A stretch of 29,736 nt of DNA from Streptomyces thinghirensis (GTDB taxonomy: Bacteria > Actinomycetota > Actinomycetia > Streptomycetales > Streptomycetaceae): contig JAKFGP010000001.1 in NCBI GenBank assembly GCA_021502835.1, forward strand, positions 1 through 29,736. The letters run 5' to 3'. A program made the translations under genes and the position numbers. Shown here piece after piece: positions 8,561-17,389 of the stretch (its first letter is position 1; each line of letters opens with the position of its first letter). The notes under the pieces are model-generated. The model worked only from the letters and a program-made list of their open reading frames with translations, did not search any database and was not told the origin of the DNA.

Positions 8561-8866
8561 TCACTCTGCGTCCGGGCCGTAGACCTCGGCCCTGTCCGAA
8601 ACGCGACGTACGTGGATGCACTCGCCCGGACACTCCTTCGCGGAGTCGACCACGTCCGTGAGAAGCGGCAACGGCACGGGCGTTGTCGCTCCAGCGGCCT
8701 GCAGAAGCTCGTCGTCCGCGCCCTTGACGTAGGCCAGACCGTCGATGTCCAGCTCGAACACCTCGGGCGCGTACTGGGCGCAGATGCCGTCGCCGGTACA
8801 CAGGTCCTGATCGATCCAGACCTCCAGTGCCTCGCCGTCGACTCCGGCCTCCTGCTGCACGGTCAT
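8561..8866 (-). CDS. Ferredoxin, [3Fe-4S]/single-cluster type
   Basis: A small electron carrier of 101 aa, intact in one frame. The cluster ligands are Cys23 and Cys29 in C-T-G-D-G-I-C and Cys79 in C-P-G-E-C-I-H-V. Asp26 takes the place of the second Cys of a [4Fe-4S] motif, as in many [3Fe-4S] ferredoxins that serve P450s. Cys83 is an extra cysteine after the Cys-Pro. ATG 8866 is only two bases from AGGAG, while GTG 8860 sits eight bases after it, so translation may really begin at Val3. The segment between the two halves of the motif (about residues 50-72) is longer than in minimal ferredoxins. No P450 or reductase gene is adjacent; the gene is divergent from arc. Confidence 0.88.
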   Translation of the reverse strand: MTVQQEAGVDGEALEVWIDQDLCTGDGICAQYAPEVFELDIDGLAYVKGADDELLQAAGATTPVPLPLLTDVVDSAKECPGECIHVRRVSDRAEVYGPDAE

Positions 8867-9067
8867 CTCTCCTGCCGTTTCCTGCGCCGAGCCGTTCGGG
8901 AATCCGGCCAGCTCTGACGGGTGTTGAACGCTTCGACCCTACCTCCGGCTGGGTTCCACTCACGTTCCGTGGGTATTCCCCTGGCGTGAGGGAGAGCGCA
9001 AGGGTGAAGATCGGACACACCCCGACAGTCTTTGTGATCTAGGGGTTTCAATCGACACCCACCCAGG

Positions 9068-9073
9068 TAGGGT
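9068..9073 (+). promoter_or_regulatory. -10 box TAGGGT upstream of arc
   Basis: GGTAGGGTCTGG gives a good HrdB-type -10, with TTTCAA at 9046-9051 as a poor -35 (16-base spacing). The leader to GTG 9112 would be about 30 bases and includes GGAGGAGG at 9096-9103. Confidence 0.55.
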
Positions 9074-9111
9074 CTGGAAGCGTCCAGCTCCCCTTGGAGG
9101 AGGTGAGGACC

Positions 9112-10879
9112 GTGGCAGCCCACGACGACGACATGAACCGCGGCATCCGCCCGGGACGCGGGTCCGAGGACCCGGCCGGGCAGGTGGCCTACCTTGAGCA
9201 GGAGATCGCCGTCCTGCGACGCAAGCTCGCCGAATCTCCGCGGCACACGAGAATTCTCGAAGAGCGGATTGTCGAGCTGCAGACCAACCTGGCCGGCGTG
9301 TCCGCCCAGAACGAACGACTCGCCGGAACACTCCGCGAGGCCCGCGACCAGATCGTGGCCCTCAAGAAGAGGTCGACCGGCTGGCCCAGCCACCGGCGGG
9401 CTTCGGTGTCTTCCTTCAGGCGAACGAGGACGGCACCGCAGACATCTTCACCGGCGGCCGCAAGCTACGGGTGAACGTCAGCCCGAGCGTCGAGCTCGAC
9501 GAGCTCAGGCGCGGCCAGGAAGTGATGCTCAACGAAGCTCTCAACGTGGTCGAGGCCATGGAGTACGAGAGCGTCGGTGACATCGTCACCCTCAAGGAGA
9601 TCCTCGAGGACGGCGAGCGAGCCCTGGTGCTCGGGCACACCGACGAGGAGCGGGTGGTGCGCCTCGCGGAGCCGTTGCGCAGGATCAACATCCGCCCCGG
9701 CGACGCACTCCTGCTCGAACCCCGCTCCGGCTATGTCTACGAGGTCGTTCCCAAGAGCGAGGTCGAGGAACTCGTCCTCGAAGAGGTCCCCGACATCGGC
9801 TACGAGCAGATCGGTGGCCTCGGCGGACAGATCGAGGCCATCCGCGGCGCGGTCGAGCTCCCCTATCTCTACCCCGACCTGTTCCGGGAGCACGAGCTGC
9901 GTCCGCCCAAGGGCGTCCTGCTCTACGGGCCTCCCGGATGCGGCAAGACGCTCATCGCCAAGGCGGTCGCGAATTCGCTGGCCAAGAAGGTCGCCGAGGT
10001 GACCGGGCCAGGCCGCCGGCAAGAGCTTCTTCCTCAACATCAAGGGTCCCGAGCTGCTCAACAAGTACGTGGGTGAGACCGAGCGGCAGATCCGCCTGGT
10101 CTTCCAGCGGGCCCGGGAAAAGGCCAGCGAGGGCACTCCCCGTCATCGTCTTCTTCGACGAGATGGAGTCCCTCTTCCGCACCCGTGGCTCCGGTGTCAG
10201 CTCGGACGTGGAGAACACCATCGTCCCGCAGCTGCTCGCCGAGATCGACGGTGTGGAGGGCCTGCAGAACGTGGTCGTGATCGGTGCCTCCAACCGTGAG
10301 GACATGATCGACCCCGCCATCCTGCGGCCCGGCCGGCTCGACGTGAAGATCAAGATCGAGCGTCCGGACGCCGAGGCGGCCAAGGACATCTTCGGCAAGT
10401 ACCACCGAGCGCCTCCCGCTCCACGTGGACGACCTCACGGAGCACGAGAAGGACAGGGCGGCCACCGTCCAGAGCATGATCCAGACCGCGGTGGAACAGA
10501 TGTACGCGGAATCCGGAGGAGAACCGCTTCCTGGAGGTCACCTACGCCAATGGCGACAAGGAAGTCCTCTACTTCAAGGACTTCAATTCCGGCGCCATGA
10601 TCGAGAACATCGTGGGCCGCGCCAAGAAAATGGCGATCAAGGACTTCCTGGAAGCGAACCAGAAGGGCCTTCGCGTCTCCCACCTCCTCCAGGCCTGCGT
10701 GGACGAGTTCAAGGAGAACGAGGACCTGCCCAACACCACCAACCCGGACGACTGGGCCCGGATCTCCGGAAAGAAGGGGCGAGCGGATCGTTTACATCCG
10801 TACGCTCGTCACCGGAAAGCAGGGCGCGGACACCGGACGCTCCATCGACACGGTGGCGAACACCGGTCAGTACCTGTAA
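9112..10879 (+). CDS. arc: Proteasome-activating AAA+ ATPase ARC/Mpa, frameshifted
   Basis: A hexameric ATPase that binds pupylated proteins through its coiled coil, unfolds them and feeds them into the 20S proteasome. The start GTG 9112 follows GGAGGAGG. An N-terminal coiled coil (about residues 25-85, Leu/Glu heptads) is followed by OB domains, then the AAA module. Walker A is G-P-P-G-C-G-K-T (about 9928-9951), Walker B is [10 protein letters not shown] (about 10143-10170), sensor 1 is in V-V-V-I-G-A-S-N-R, and the Arg finger region is I-L-R-P-G-R-L-D. The protein ends T-G-Q-Y-L before TAA 10877-10879; this penultimate Tyr is the HbYX-like proteasome-docking tail. Frame changes occur near 9367, 10006, 10135, 10404 (two bases), 10513 and 10777. 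About 588 aa, normal. Followed by a strong terminator. Confidence 0.95.
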
Positions 10880-10888
10880 AAGGCGGGG

Positions 10889-10923
10889 CGGCTGCGGGTG
10901 CCCTCAGCGGGTACCCGCAGCCG
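10889..10923 (+). terminator. Intrinsic terminator between arc and dop
   Basis: A 15-bp stem (10889-10903 with 10909-10923, one G-T pair) and the 5-base loop TCAGC, followed by ACTGTTTTCC. The U-tract is unusual for this GC content and makes it a strong terminator, so arc is probably a separate transcript from dop. Confidence 0.8.
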
Positions 10924-10994
10924 ACTGTTTTCCGGAGCCCCGACTGGAGCAAGGCAATGCCGCAAATGATCTCCCCACCAGCGCAAAGGCGTTC

Positions 10995-11000
10995 TAGGCT
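10995..11000 (+). promoter_or_regulatory. -10 box TAGGCT upstream of dop
   Basis: TAGGCT lies after the arc terminator and about 110 bases before dop ATG 11112, with no clear -35. It supplies the promoter that the terminator makes necessary. Confidence 0.45.
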
Positions 11001-11111
11001 CTTCCGTACCGCCGAGTCGCGCAGTGCGGGGACGGGCACCGCACACGCATCGGAGCGCCAGCGGTACTTGAGCGGCGCCCACGACGGGCGCCGCCGGGCA
11101 AGGAGGGCCGC

Positions 11112-12629
11112 ATGACCGTACGGCGAGTAATGGGCATCGAGACGGAGTACGGGATCTCCGTCCCCGGCCACCCGAACGCCAATGCCATGCTCACCTCGTC
11201 CCAGATCGTCAACGCCTACGCGGCGGCGATGCACCGGCCCGCCGGGCCCGCTGGGACTTCGAGGAGGAGAATCCGCTGCGGGACGCGCGGGGCTTCGACC
11301 TCGCCCGCGAGTCCGCCGACTCCAGCCAGCTCACCGACGAGGACATCGGCCTGGCCAACGTGATCCTCACCAACGGGGCACGGGCTCTACGTCGACCACG
11401 CCCACCCCGAGTACAGCGCTCCGGAGGTCACCAATCCGAGGGACGCCGTGCTGGGGACAAGGCCGGCGAGCGGATCATGGCCGAGGCCGCCGAGCGGGCC
11501 GCCCAGCTGCCCGGTGCCCAGCCGATCCACCTCTACAAGAACAACACCGACAACAAGGGTGCCTCCTACGGCACGCACGAGAACTACCTGATGAAGCGGG
11601 AGACCGCCTTCTCGGACATCGTGCGCCACCTGACGCCCTTCTTCGTCTCCCGCCAGGTCTTCACCGGCGCCGGCCGCGTCGGCATCGGCCAGGACGGGCA
11701 CGAGCACGGCTTCCAGCTCAGTCAGCGCGCGGACTACTTCGAAGTCGAGGTGGGCCTGGAGACGACGCTGAAGCTGGCCCATCATCAACACGCGCGACGA
11801 ACCGCACGCGGACGCCGAGAAGTACCGGCGACTGCACGTGATCATCGGCGACGCGAACCTGTCGGAGATCTCGACCTATCTGAAGCTGGGTACGACGGCC
11901 CTGGTGCTGTCGATGATCGAGGACGGGTTCATCGCCGTCGACCTGGCCGTGGACCAGCCGGTGCGCACCCTCCACCAGGTCTCGCACGACCCGTCGCTGA
12001 AGCGCCTGGTCACGCTGCGCAGCGGCCGGACACTGACCGCGGTGCAGCTCCAGATGGAGTACTACGAGCTGGCCCTGCAAGTACGTCGAGGAACGGTACG
12101 GCGCGGACGTCGACGACCAGACCAAGGACGTCCTGGGCCGCTGGGAGGACACCCTCAACCGGCTCGAGAACGACCCGATGAGCCTGGCCGGCGAGCTGGA
12201 CTGGGTGGCCAAGCGGGAGCTCATGGAGGGCTGGCCGCCGCCGCGACGACCTGGACTGGGACGCGGCCCGGCTGCACCTCGTGGACCTCCAGTACGCCGA
12301 TGTACGGCTCGACAAGGGCCTGTACAACCGCCTGGTGGACCGCGGCCGCATCAAGCGGCTGCTGGACGAGACGGAGGTCGAGCGGGGCCCGGTACGAAGC
12401 CGCCGGAGGACACTCGCGCGTACTTCCGCGAGGCGCTGTCTGGAGCAGTACGCGGACGACGTCGCGGCGGCCTCCTGGGACTCGGTGATCTTCGATCTGC
12501 CGGGCCGGGACTCGCTCCAGCGGGTGCCAACCCTTGAACCGCTTCGCGGAACGCGTAATCACGTCAAGGAGCTCCTGGACCGCTGCCGCACCGGCGGAAG
12601 ACCTGGTCAAGGTGTCGTCGGGCGGGTGA
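11112..12629 (+). CDS. dop: Pup deamidase/depupylase Dop, frameshifted
   Basis: Converts the C-terminal Gln of Pup to Glu and also removes Pup from substrates; a carboxylate-amine ligase-fold enzyme related to glutamine synthetase. The start ATG 11112 follows [16 protein letters not shown] carries metal-binding Glu10. The Dop-specific loop (W-D-F-E-E-E-N-P-L through L-T-D-E-D-I, about 11250-11345) separates it from PafA. The catalytic Asp is in [14 protein letters not shown] (about 11375-11415). Other hallmarks are [17 protein letters not shown] and [11 protein letters not shown]. Frame changes occur near 11250, 11382, 11452, 11778, 12082, 12240, 12390 and 12430; stop TGA is at 12627-12629. 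About 505 aa, as expected. Confidence 0.95.
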
Positions 12630-12751
12630 CCGGGCCGAGCGGGTACACGGGAGGAATCGGCCGGACAGGGTGGAAACACCCGGGTCCGGGAACCATCGAG
12701 GTGGCACCCGTACGTTGAGGAAACTGCGGGGCCGATGTCGGACCCGGCTTG

Positions 12752-12757
12752 TAGGGT
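12752..12757 (+). promoter_or_regulatory. -10 box TAGGGT upstream of pup
   Basis: TGTAGGGTCTGA lies 50 bases before the pup ATG, in the same context as the arc -10. No consensus -35 is visible. It suggests that pup can be transcribed independently of dop. Confidence 0.5.
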
Positions 12758-12807
12758 CTGATCTTGACCGAGCAACTGTGTCGGGCGAACCGAGCGGGGT
12801 GAGGGTT

Positions 12808-13027
12808 ATGGCGACCAAGGACACCGGCGGCGGGCAGCAGAAGGCCACGCGTTCCACCGAGGAGGTCGAGGAGCAGGCGCAGGACGCGCAGGCTTCCGAG
12901 GACCTCAAGGAGCGCCAGGAGAAGCTGAACGACGACGTGGACTCCGTCCTGGACGAGATCGACGACGTCCTCGAGGAGAACGCGGAGGGACTTCGTGCGG
13001 TCCTTCGTGCAGAAGGGTGGCCAGTAG
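12808..13027 (+). CDS. pup: Prokaryotic ubiquitin-like protein Pup
   Basis: A small, intrinsically disordered protein tag joined by PafA to substrate lysines and recognised by the ARC coiled coil. The start ATG 12808 follows GAGGG. The protein is 72 aa, starts M-A-T-K-D-T-G-G-G-Q-Q, is very rich in Glu, Asp and Gln, and has the helical ARC-binding stretch V-L-D-E-I-D-D-V-L-E-E-N-A-E. One extra G near 12990 breaks the frame. Without it the C-terminus reads F-V-Q-K-G-G-Q before TAG 13025-13027. The Gln end means the product must be deamidated by Dop before ligation. In the broken frame the GGQ end is lost, which argues for a sequence error. Confidence 0.96.
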
Positions 13028-13105
13028 GCCTGCTGAAGGCCTGCTTCTCCTTCGCTTCACAGGCCGCGGGCCGCACGAGAAGCGGACGAGCAGAACGTTG
13101 AGAGT

Positions 13106-13139
13106 CGCGCGCGGTGCGGTGGGAACCGTGCCGCGCGCG
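13106..13139 (+). terminator. Hairpin between pup and prcB
   Basis: A 15-bp stem (13106-13120 with 13125-13139, two weak pairs) around the loop GGGA. It has no T-run, so it may be a partial terminator or mRNA stabiliser separating the very abundant pup message from prcBA. Confidence 0.55.
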
Positions 13140-13209
13140 GCCCGAGACGGGGCCGGGGTGTTCGTTCCATGGTTCCCGCCGAGTATGTGGATCACTGCCC
13201 GCAGCCGGG

Positions 13210-13215
13210 TAGGGT
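13210..13215 (+). promoter_or_regulatory. -10 box TAGGGT upstream of prcB
   Basis: GGTAGGGTCCG lies 42 bases before GTG 13252. It shares the GTAGGGTC(C/T)G context with the arc and pup boxes; the -35 region is not recognisable. Confidence 0.5.
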
Positions 13216-13251
13216 CCGTGGCATAGCTGTCGCATACGTGGAAGGAATCGC

Positions 13252-14096
13252 GTGGAAGCCAACACTCGTAGCACCGGGCGTCTACCAGCTGCCTTCCTGA
13301 CGCCTGGGTCCTCTTCGTTCATGGATTTCCTCGGTGAGCACCAGCCGGAGATGCTCCCGGGCAACCGGCAGCTGCCGCCGGTGCAGGGTGTGATCGAGGC
13401 GCCGCACGGCACCACGATCGTGGCGGTGACGTTCCCCGGCGGTGTCGTCCTCGCCGGTGACCGGCGGGCCACCATGGGCAACATGATCGCTCAGCGGGAC
13501 ATCGAGAAGGTCTTCCCGGCCGACGAGTACTCGGCGGTGGGCATCGCCGGCACGGCGGGACTGGCCGTGGAGATGGTGAAGCTGTTCCAGCTGGAGCTGG
13601 AGCACTTCGAGAAGGTCGAGGGGGCCCAGCTGTCCCTGGAGGGCAAGGCCAACCGCCTGTCCACGATGATCCGGTCCAACCTGGGCATGGCGATGCAGGG
13701 GCTGGCCGTGGTGCCGCTGTTCGCCGGGTACGACGTGGACCGGGGCAGGGACCGCATCTTCTCGTACGACGTGACGGGCGGGCGCTCCGAGGAGCAGAAC
13801 TACGCGACCACCGGGTCGGGCTCGATCTTCGCCCGGGGCGCGATGAAGAAGCTCTTCCGCGAGGACCTGACCGAGGAGCAGGCCACGACGCTCGTGGTCC
13901 AGGCGCTGTACGACGCGGCAGACGACGACTCGGCGACCGGTGGTCCCGATGTCGCCCGCCGGATCTACCCGATCATCACTGTGATCACCGAGGACGGCTT
14001 CCGCCGGCTGAGCGAGGACGAGGCTCGGCGCTCGCCCGCGCGGTGCTGGAGCGGCGGCTCGAACACCCCGACGGCCCGCGGGCCGCGCTGCTGTAG
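13252..14096 (+). CDS. prcB: 20S proteasome beta subunit PrcB
   Basis: The catalytic subunit of the 20S core particle. The start GTG 13252 follows GGAAGGA. A 53-residue propeptide ends at Gly53, and autocleavage before Thr54 ([10 protein letters not shown]) exposes the N-terminal threonine nucleophile. Lys33-equivalent lies in V-L-A-G-D-R-R-A-T region context, and the conserved G-S-G-S and S-E-E-Q motifs follow. The gene is clean to about 14030, where one G is missing; the C-terminus then reads [11 protein letters not shown] to TAG 14094-14096. About 281 aa. It lies 59 bases before prcA. Confidence 0.96.
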
Positions 14097-14155
14097 CGGG
14101 TGCTGCCGTGTTGTCAGGTGGTCCAGTGACGTCTCCAGAAAGGGATGGATAACCG

Positions 14156-14931
14156 GTGTCGACGCCGTTCTATGTCTCACCCCAGCAGGCCATGGCCGAC
14201 CGGGCGGAGTACGCCCGCAAGGGCATCGCCCGTGGCCGCAGCCTGGTCGTGCTGCAGTACGCCGACGGCATCGTGTTCGTCGGCGAGAACCCGGTCCCGC
14301 GCGCTGCACAAGTTCAGCGAGATCTACGACCGGATCGGCTTCGCGGCCGCCGGCAAGTACAACGAGTACGAGAACCCGGGGATCGGTGGCGTGCGCTACG
14401 CCGACCTGCGCGGCTACACGTACGACCGTGACGATGTGACGGCTCGCGGCCTGGCCAACGTGTACGCCCAGACACTGGGCACGATCTTCTCCAGCCAGGC
14501 CGAGAAGCCGTACGAGGTGGAGTTGGTCGTCGCCGAGGTCGGCGACAGCGCCGACGGTGACCAGATCTACCGGCTGCCGCACGACGGCTCGATCGTGGAC
14601 GAGCACGGCTCGGTCGCGGTCGGGGCAACGCCGAGCAGATCAGCGGATACCTGGACCAGCGGCACCGGGACGGCATGACGCTGGCCGAGGCGCTAAGCTG
14701 GCGGTGCAGTCGCTGTCCCGCGACACGAACGGCAGCGAGCGGGAGATCCCGGCGGAGCGGCTGGAAGTGGCGGTGCTGGACCGCACGCGTCCCCAGAAGC
14801 GGAAGTTCAGGCGGATCGTGGGCGCGCAGCTGTCGCGACTGCTGGATTCGGGAGCGGCGGCGGGAGCCGCCGGCACCGACGACCTGCCCCTGCCGGACGA
14901 GGACGAGGGCGGGGACAAGGGCGAGGAGTAG
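14156..14931 (+). CDS. prcA: 20S proteasome alpha subunit PrcA
   Basis: The structural outer-ring subunit that gates the core and binds ARC. The start GTG 14156 follows AGAAAGGGA and gives [20 protein letters not shown], the usual alpha-subunit N-terminal gate and helix. Further hallmarks are [18 protein letters not shown] and L-Q-Y-A-D-G-I. The C-terminus is an acidic tail ([10 protein letters not shown]) ending at TAG 14929-14931. Frame changes occur near 14301, 14622 and 14693, each a single base. About 258 aa. Unlike the beta subunit it has no catalytic Thr. Confidence 0.95.
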
Positions 14932-14959
14932 CGGACAGCCGCTGCACGGATGCCTTCGC

Positions 14960-14991
14960 GCGGCGCCGGGTGCCATGTGCCCCGGCGCCGC
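14960..14991. terminator. Hairpin between convergent prcA and lacI
   Basis: An 11-bp stem (14960-14970 with 14981-14991) and a 10-base loop, 28 bases after the prcA stop. It probably ends prcBA transcription, and lacI transcription from the other side. Confidence 0.65.
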
Positions 14992-16014
14992 CCAGTCCTG
15001 CGGTGGCGGTGCCGTGGAGCCCCGTACGACCAGGTGCACCGGGATGTCGCCTTCCTGGGGTGCCTGTCCCTCGCATGACCGCCAGCAGGGCGCGCATCCC
15101 GCGCTCACCGAAGAGTTCCGCGTCCAGGCGTACGGTCGTCAGCTCCGGGTCGATGGCCGTGGCCAGGCCGAGGTCGTCCAGACCGGTGACCGAGAGGTCG
15201 TCGGGGACGCGGAGCCCGGCCCGCCGGGCGGCGCTTGTAGGCGCCGGCCGCGAGTTTGTCGTCGTCGCAGACCAGCGCCGTGGGCCGGGGCCCCGGAGCG
15301 GCGAGCGCGGCCTCCGTGGCCCGCTGGGCGCCCTCGATGGAGATGGGGGGCGTGGACGGTGCGGAGGCCGGTGCGGGGAGGCGGCGGCCAGCCGTGTGGC
15401 CAGTTCCCGCGCGCGCACCTCGAAGGTCCAGGACGGGACGTCCGCCGCGAGGTGGAGGAAGCGGCGGTGGCCGAGGGACAGAAGGTGCTCCGCGACCTGG
15501 CGGATGCCGTCGGCGATGTCCAGGTTGACCGTCGCGGCGCCCAGGCTGCCCTCCGGGTCGCTGTCCAGCATGACCAGGGGGAGCTGGTCGCCCCGGATCG
15601 CGCTGAGCGCGTCGGCCGCCATCGAGGACGCGATGACACCGTCCAGGGCGGCCCGGGCCGAGGCGAAAGGGTCCCCGGGCCGGGCCGACGCCCTCGGGTG
15701 AGGGATAGAGGACCACCCCGAAGCCGTGCTCGGCGGCGACCCGCGCGGCGCCCGTGTACACCTCCGCGAAGAACTCCGTGGTCAGCGCGGGGACGACCAG
15801 CAGCACCGTGCGCGTGCGGCCGAGGCGCAGGTTCCGGGCGGCCAGGTTCGGGCGGTAGCCCAGTTCGTGCGCGGCCTCCCGGACCCGCTGGGCAGTGGGC
15901 TCCGACACGCGGCCGCGCCACTCGTCGCCGAGGACCAGGGACACCGCCGCCTGGGAGACGCCGGCGGCCTGGGCGACGTCCCGGCTCGTGGGGCGGGTGC
16001 TGCCTCAGTGCCAC
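14992..16014 (-). CDS. LacI-family transcriptional regulator, frameshifted, 3' end uncertain
   Basis: A predicted sugar-responsive repressor. The N-terminal helix-turn-helix with hinge reads S-R-D-V-A-Q-A-A-G-V-S-Q-A-A-V-S-L-V, followed by Y-R-P-N-L-A-A-R-N-L. The periplasmic-binding-protein-like core includes L-P-L-V-M-L-D, V-N-L-D-I-A-D-G, L-G-H-R-R-F-L-H-L, A-L-V-C-D-D-D-K-L-A-A-G and L-S-V-T-G-L-D-D. The start is GTG 16014 or possibly ATG 16056. Frame changes occur near 15235, 15370, 15660 and 15995, among others. No stop codon appears near the expected C-terminus (V-H-L-V-V-R-G-S-T-A-P) in any minus-strand frame before the prcA coding region, so the 3' end given here is an estimate. It diverges from the MFS gene and is its likely regulator. 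Confidence 0.85.
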
Positions 16015-16060
16015 CGTTCGCCTGCGCTTTCGTCTGGACTCCTGAACAGGCGACATGGTG

Positions 16061-16091
16061 TACGTATGGCCACGGACGTTATACGTAAAAC
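16061..16091. promoter_or_regulatory. Candidate LacI operator in the lacI-MFS divergent region
   Basis: GTTATACGTAAAAC at 16078-16091 is a 14-base palindrome with one mismatched pair, and a second TACGTA core lies at 16061-16066. These are the most AT-rich bases in this part of the window and lie between the divergent starts, which is where a LacI-family autoregulator would bind. The centre lacks the CG-flanked half-sites of some family operators, so this is inferred. Confidence 0.4.
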
Positions 16092-16122
16092 CTCAGTGGT
16101 TGGTTCGGAGAAGGGGTGGGTC

Positions 16123-17380
16123 GTGGTCGCCGGGTACCTGGACATTCTTCGGGCGCGGCATGCCGTCAGGCTGCTCGTCGGCACGCTCGTGGGGCGGCTG
16201 CCCAACGCCACCGCGGCCATCGCGATCGTGCTGTTCGTGCGGGCCGAGGGCGGCTCCTACAGCCTCGCGGGAGCATTGGCCGCCGTGTACGGGGTCGCCA
16301 ACGCCGTGGGACAGCCCGTGCTCGGGCGGCTCGTGGACCTGCACGGTCAGCCGCGGGTGCAGCTGCCGGCCGCCGTGCTGTCGGGCCTGGCCATGGCCGT
16401 GTTCGCCTTCGCGGGGCACCGGGACGGTCGCGCTCGCGTACCTGGCCGTGGCAGCGCGGGGCTGTTCACGCCCCCGCTGGAGGGCGGCTGCGGGCGCTGT
16501 GGCCGAGCGTGCTGCGCAAGGAGGACCAGGTGCACACGGCGTACGCCATGGACGCCATCGCGCAGGAGGTCATGTTCACCGTCGGGCCACTGCTCGTGAC
16601 GGTGTGCGTGTCGCTGTGGTCGCCGATGGTCGCCCTGCTCGCGCTGAACGCGGTGGGTGTGCTGGCGCGCTCTCCGTGGTGGTGTCGCCCCCCTCGCGCG
16701 CGTGGCGGTCGGCGCCGCGCGAGGCGCACTGGCTGGGCGCGCTGCGCTCGTCCGGGCTGCTCGCGCTGCTGGGCGCCTTCCTGTTCATCGGTATGGCGCT
16801 CGGGTCCATCACCGTCGCCTCCGTGCCCGTACGCGGACGAGCACGGCGGCGACGCCGTCTACGGCTGGCTGATGGCCGCCCTGGGGCTCGGAGCGCTCGT
16901 CGGCGGGGCCGTCTACGGGGCCCGGCAGTGGACCGGCGACCCCGCCCGCCGACTGCGCGTGCTGGTGGCCCTGCTGGCGGTGTGTTACCTGCCCCTGCTG
17001 CTGATGCCGGGTGCCGTCGCCGATGGTGCTGCTCACGGTGCTCGCGGGCGTCTTCCTCGCACCGTGCATCGCCTGTGCGTTCGTCCTCGTCGACCGGCAC
17101 GCGCCGCGCGGCACGGTGACGGAGGCGTTCTCGTGGCTGGTGACGACGTTCACCGTGGGCGCCTCGGTGGGTACGGGCCTCGCGGGGCCCGTCGTGGAGC
17201 ACGGCGGGGTGCTGTGGGGCTGCGCTGCCCGGGGTGGCGGGGACCGTGTCCCTGCTCGTGCTGGCGTGCACGGGCCGGGTCCTCGCAGCTCCCGCCAGGG
17301 GAGCGGTGGTTGCGGCTTCATCGGAAAATGATCCAAACCGTGCCGTCGAACCCCGTTTCAGTTCGGGTCATCAGGCGTAA
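16123..17380 (+). CDS. Major facilitator superfamily transporter, frameshifted
   Basis: A predicted 12-helix secondary transporter or exporter of unknown substrate. The start GTG 16123 sits six bases after AAGGGG at 16111-16116. Helix-rich segments include V-G-T-L-V-G-R-L-P-N-A-T-A, A-A-V-Y-G-V-A-N-A-V-G-Q-P, L-L-A-L-L-G-A-F-L-F-I-G-M-A and V-L-L-T-V-L-A-G-V-F-L-A-P-C. The loop G-R-L-V-D-L-H-G-Q-P-R fits the MFS motif A position between helices 2 and 3. Frame changes occur near 16425, 16460, 16490, 16665, 16685, 16830, 17020 and 17222; stop TAA is at 17378-17380. About 420 aa. Divergent from lacI and 9 bases before pafA, so it may be co-transcribed with pafA. Confidence 0.85.
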
Positions 17381-17389
17381 TGTTCAGTC

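Noticed and set aside
12808..13101. Pup with a long alternative C-terminus (programmed frameshift)
   Set aside because: The alternative frame loses the G-G-Q end and gives an unrelated tail. No slippery site or stem at a fitting distance, and similar indels occur in most genes here, so error is the simpler explanation.
12564..13484. A 306-codon minus-strand open frame opposite pup and prcB
   Set aside because: Composition is that of the shadow of plus-strand coding; the plus strand holds clear pup and prcB.
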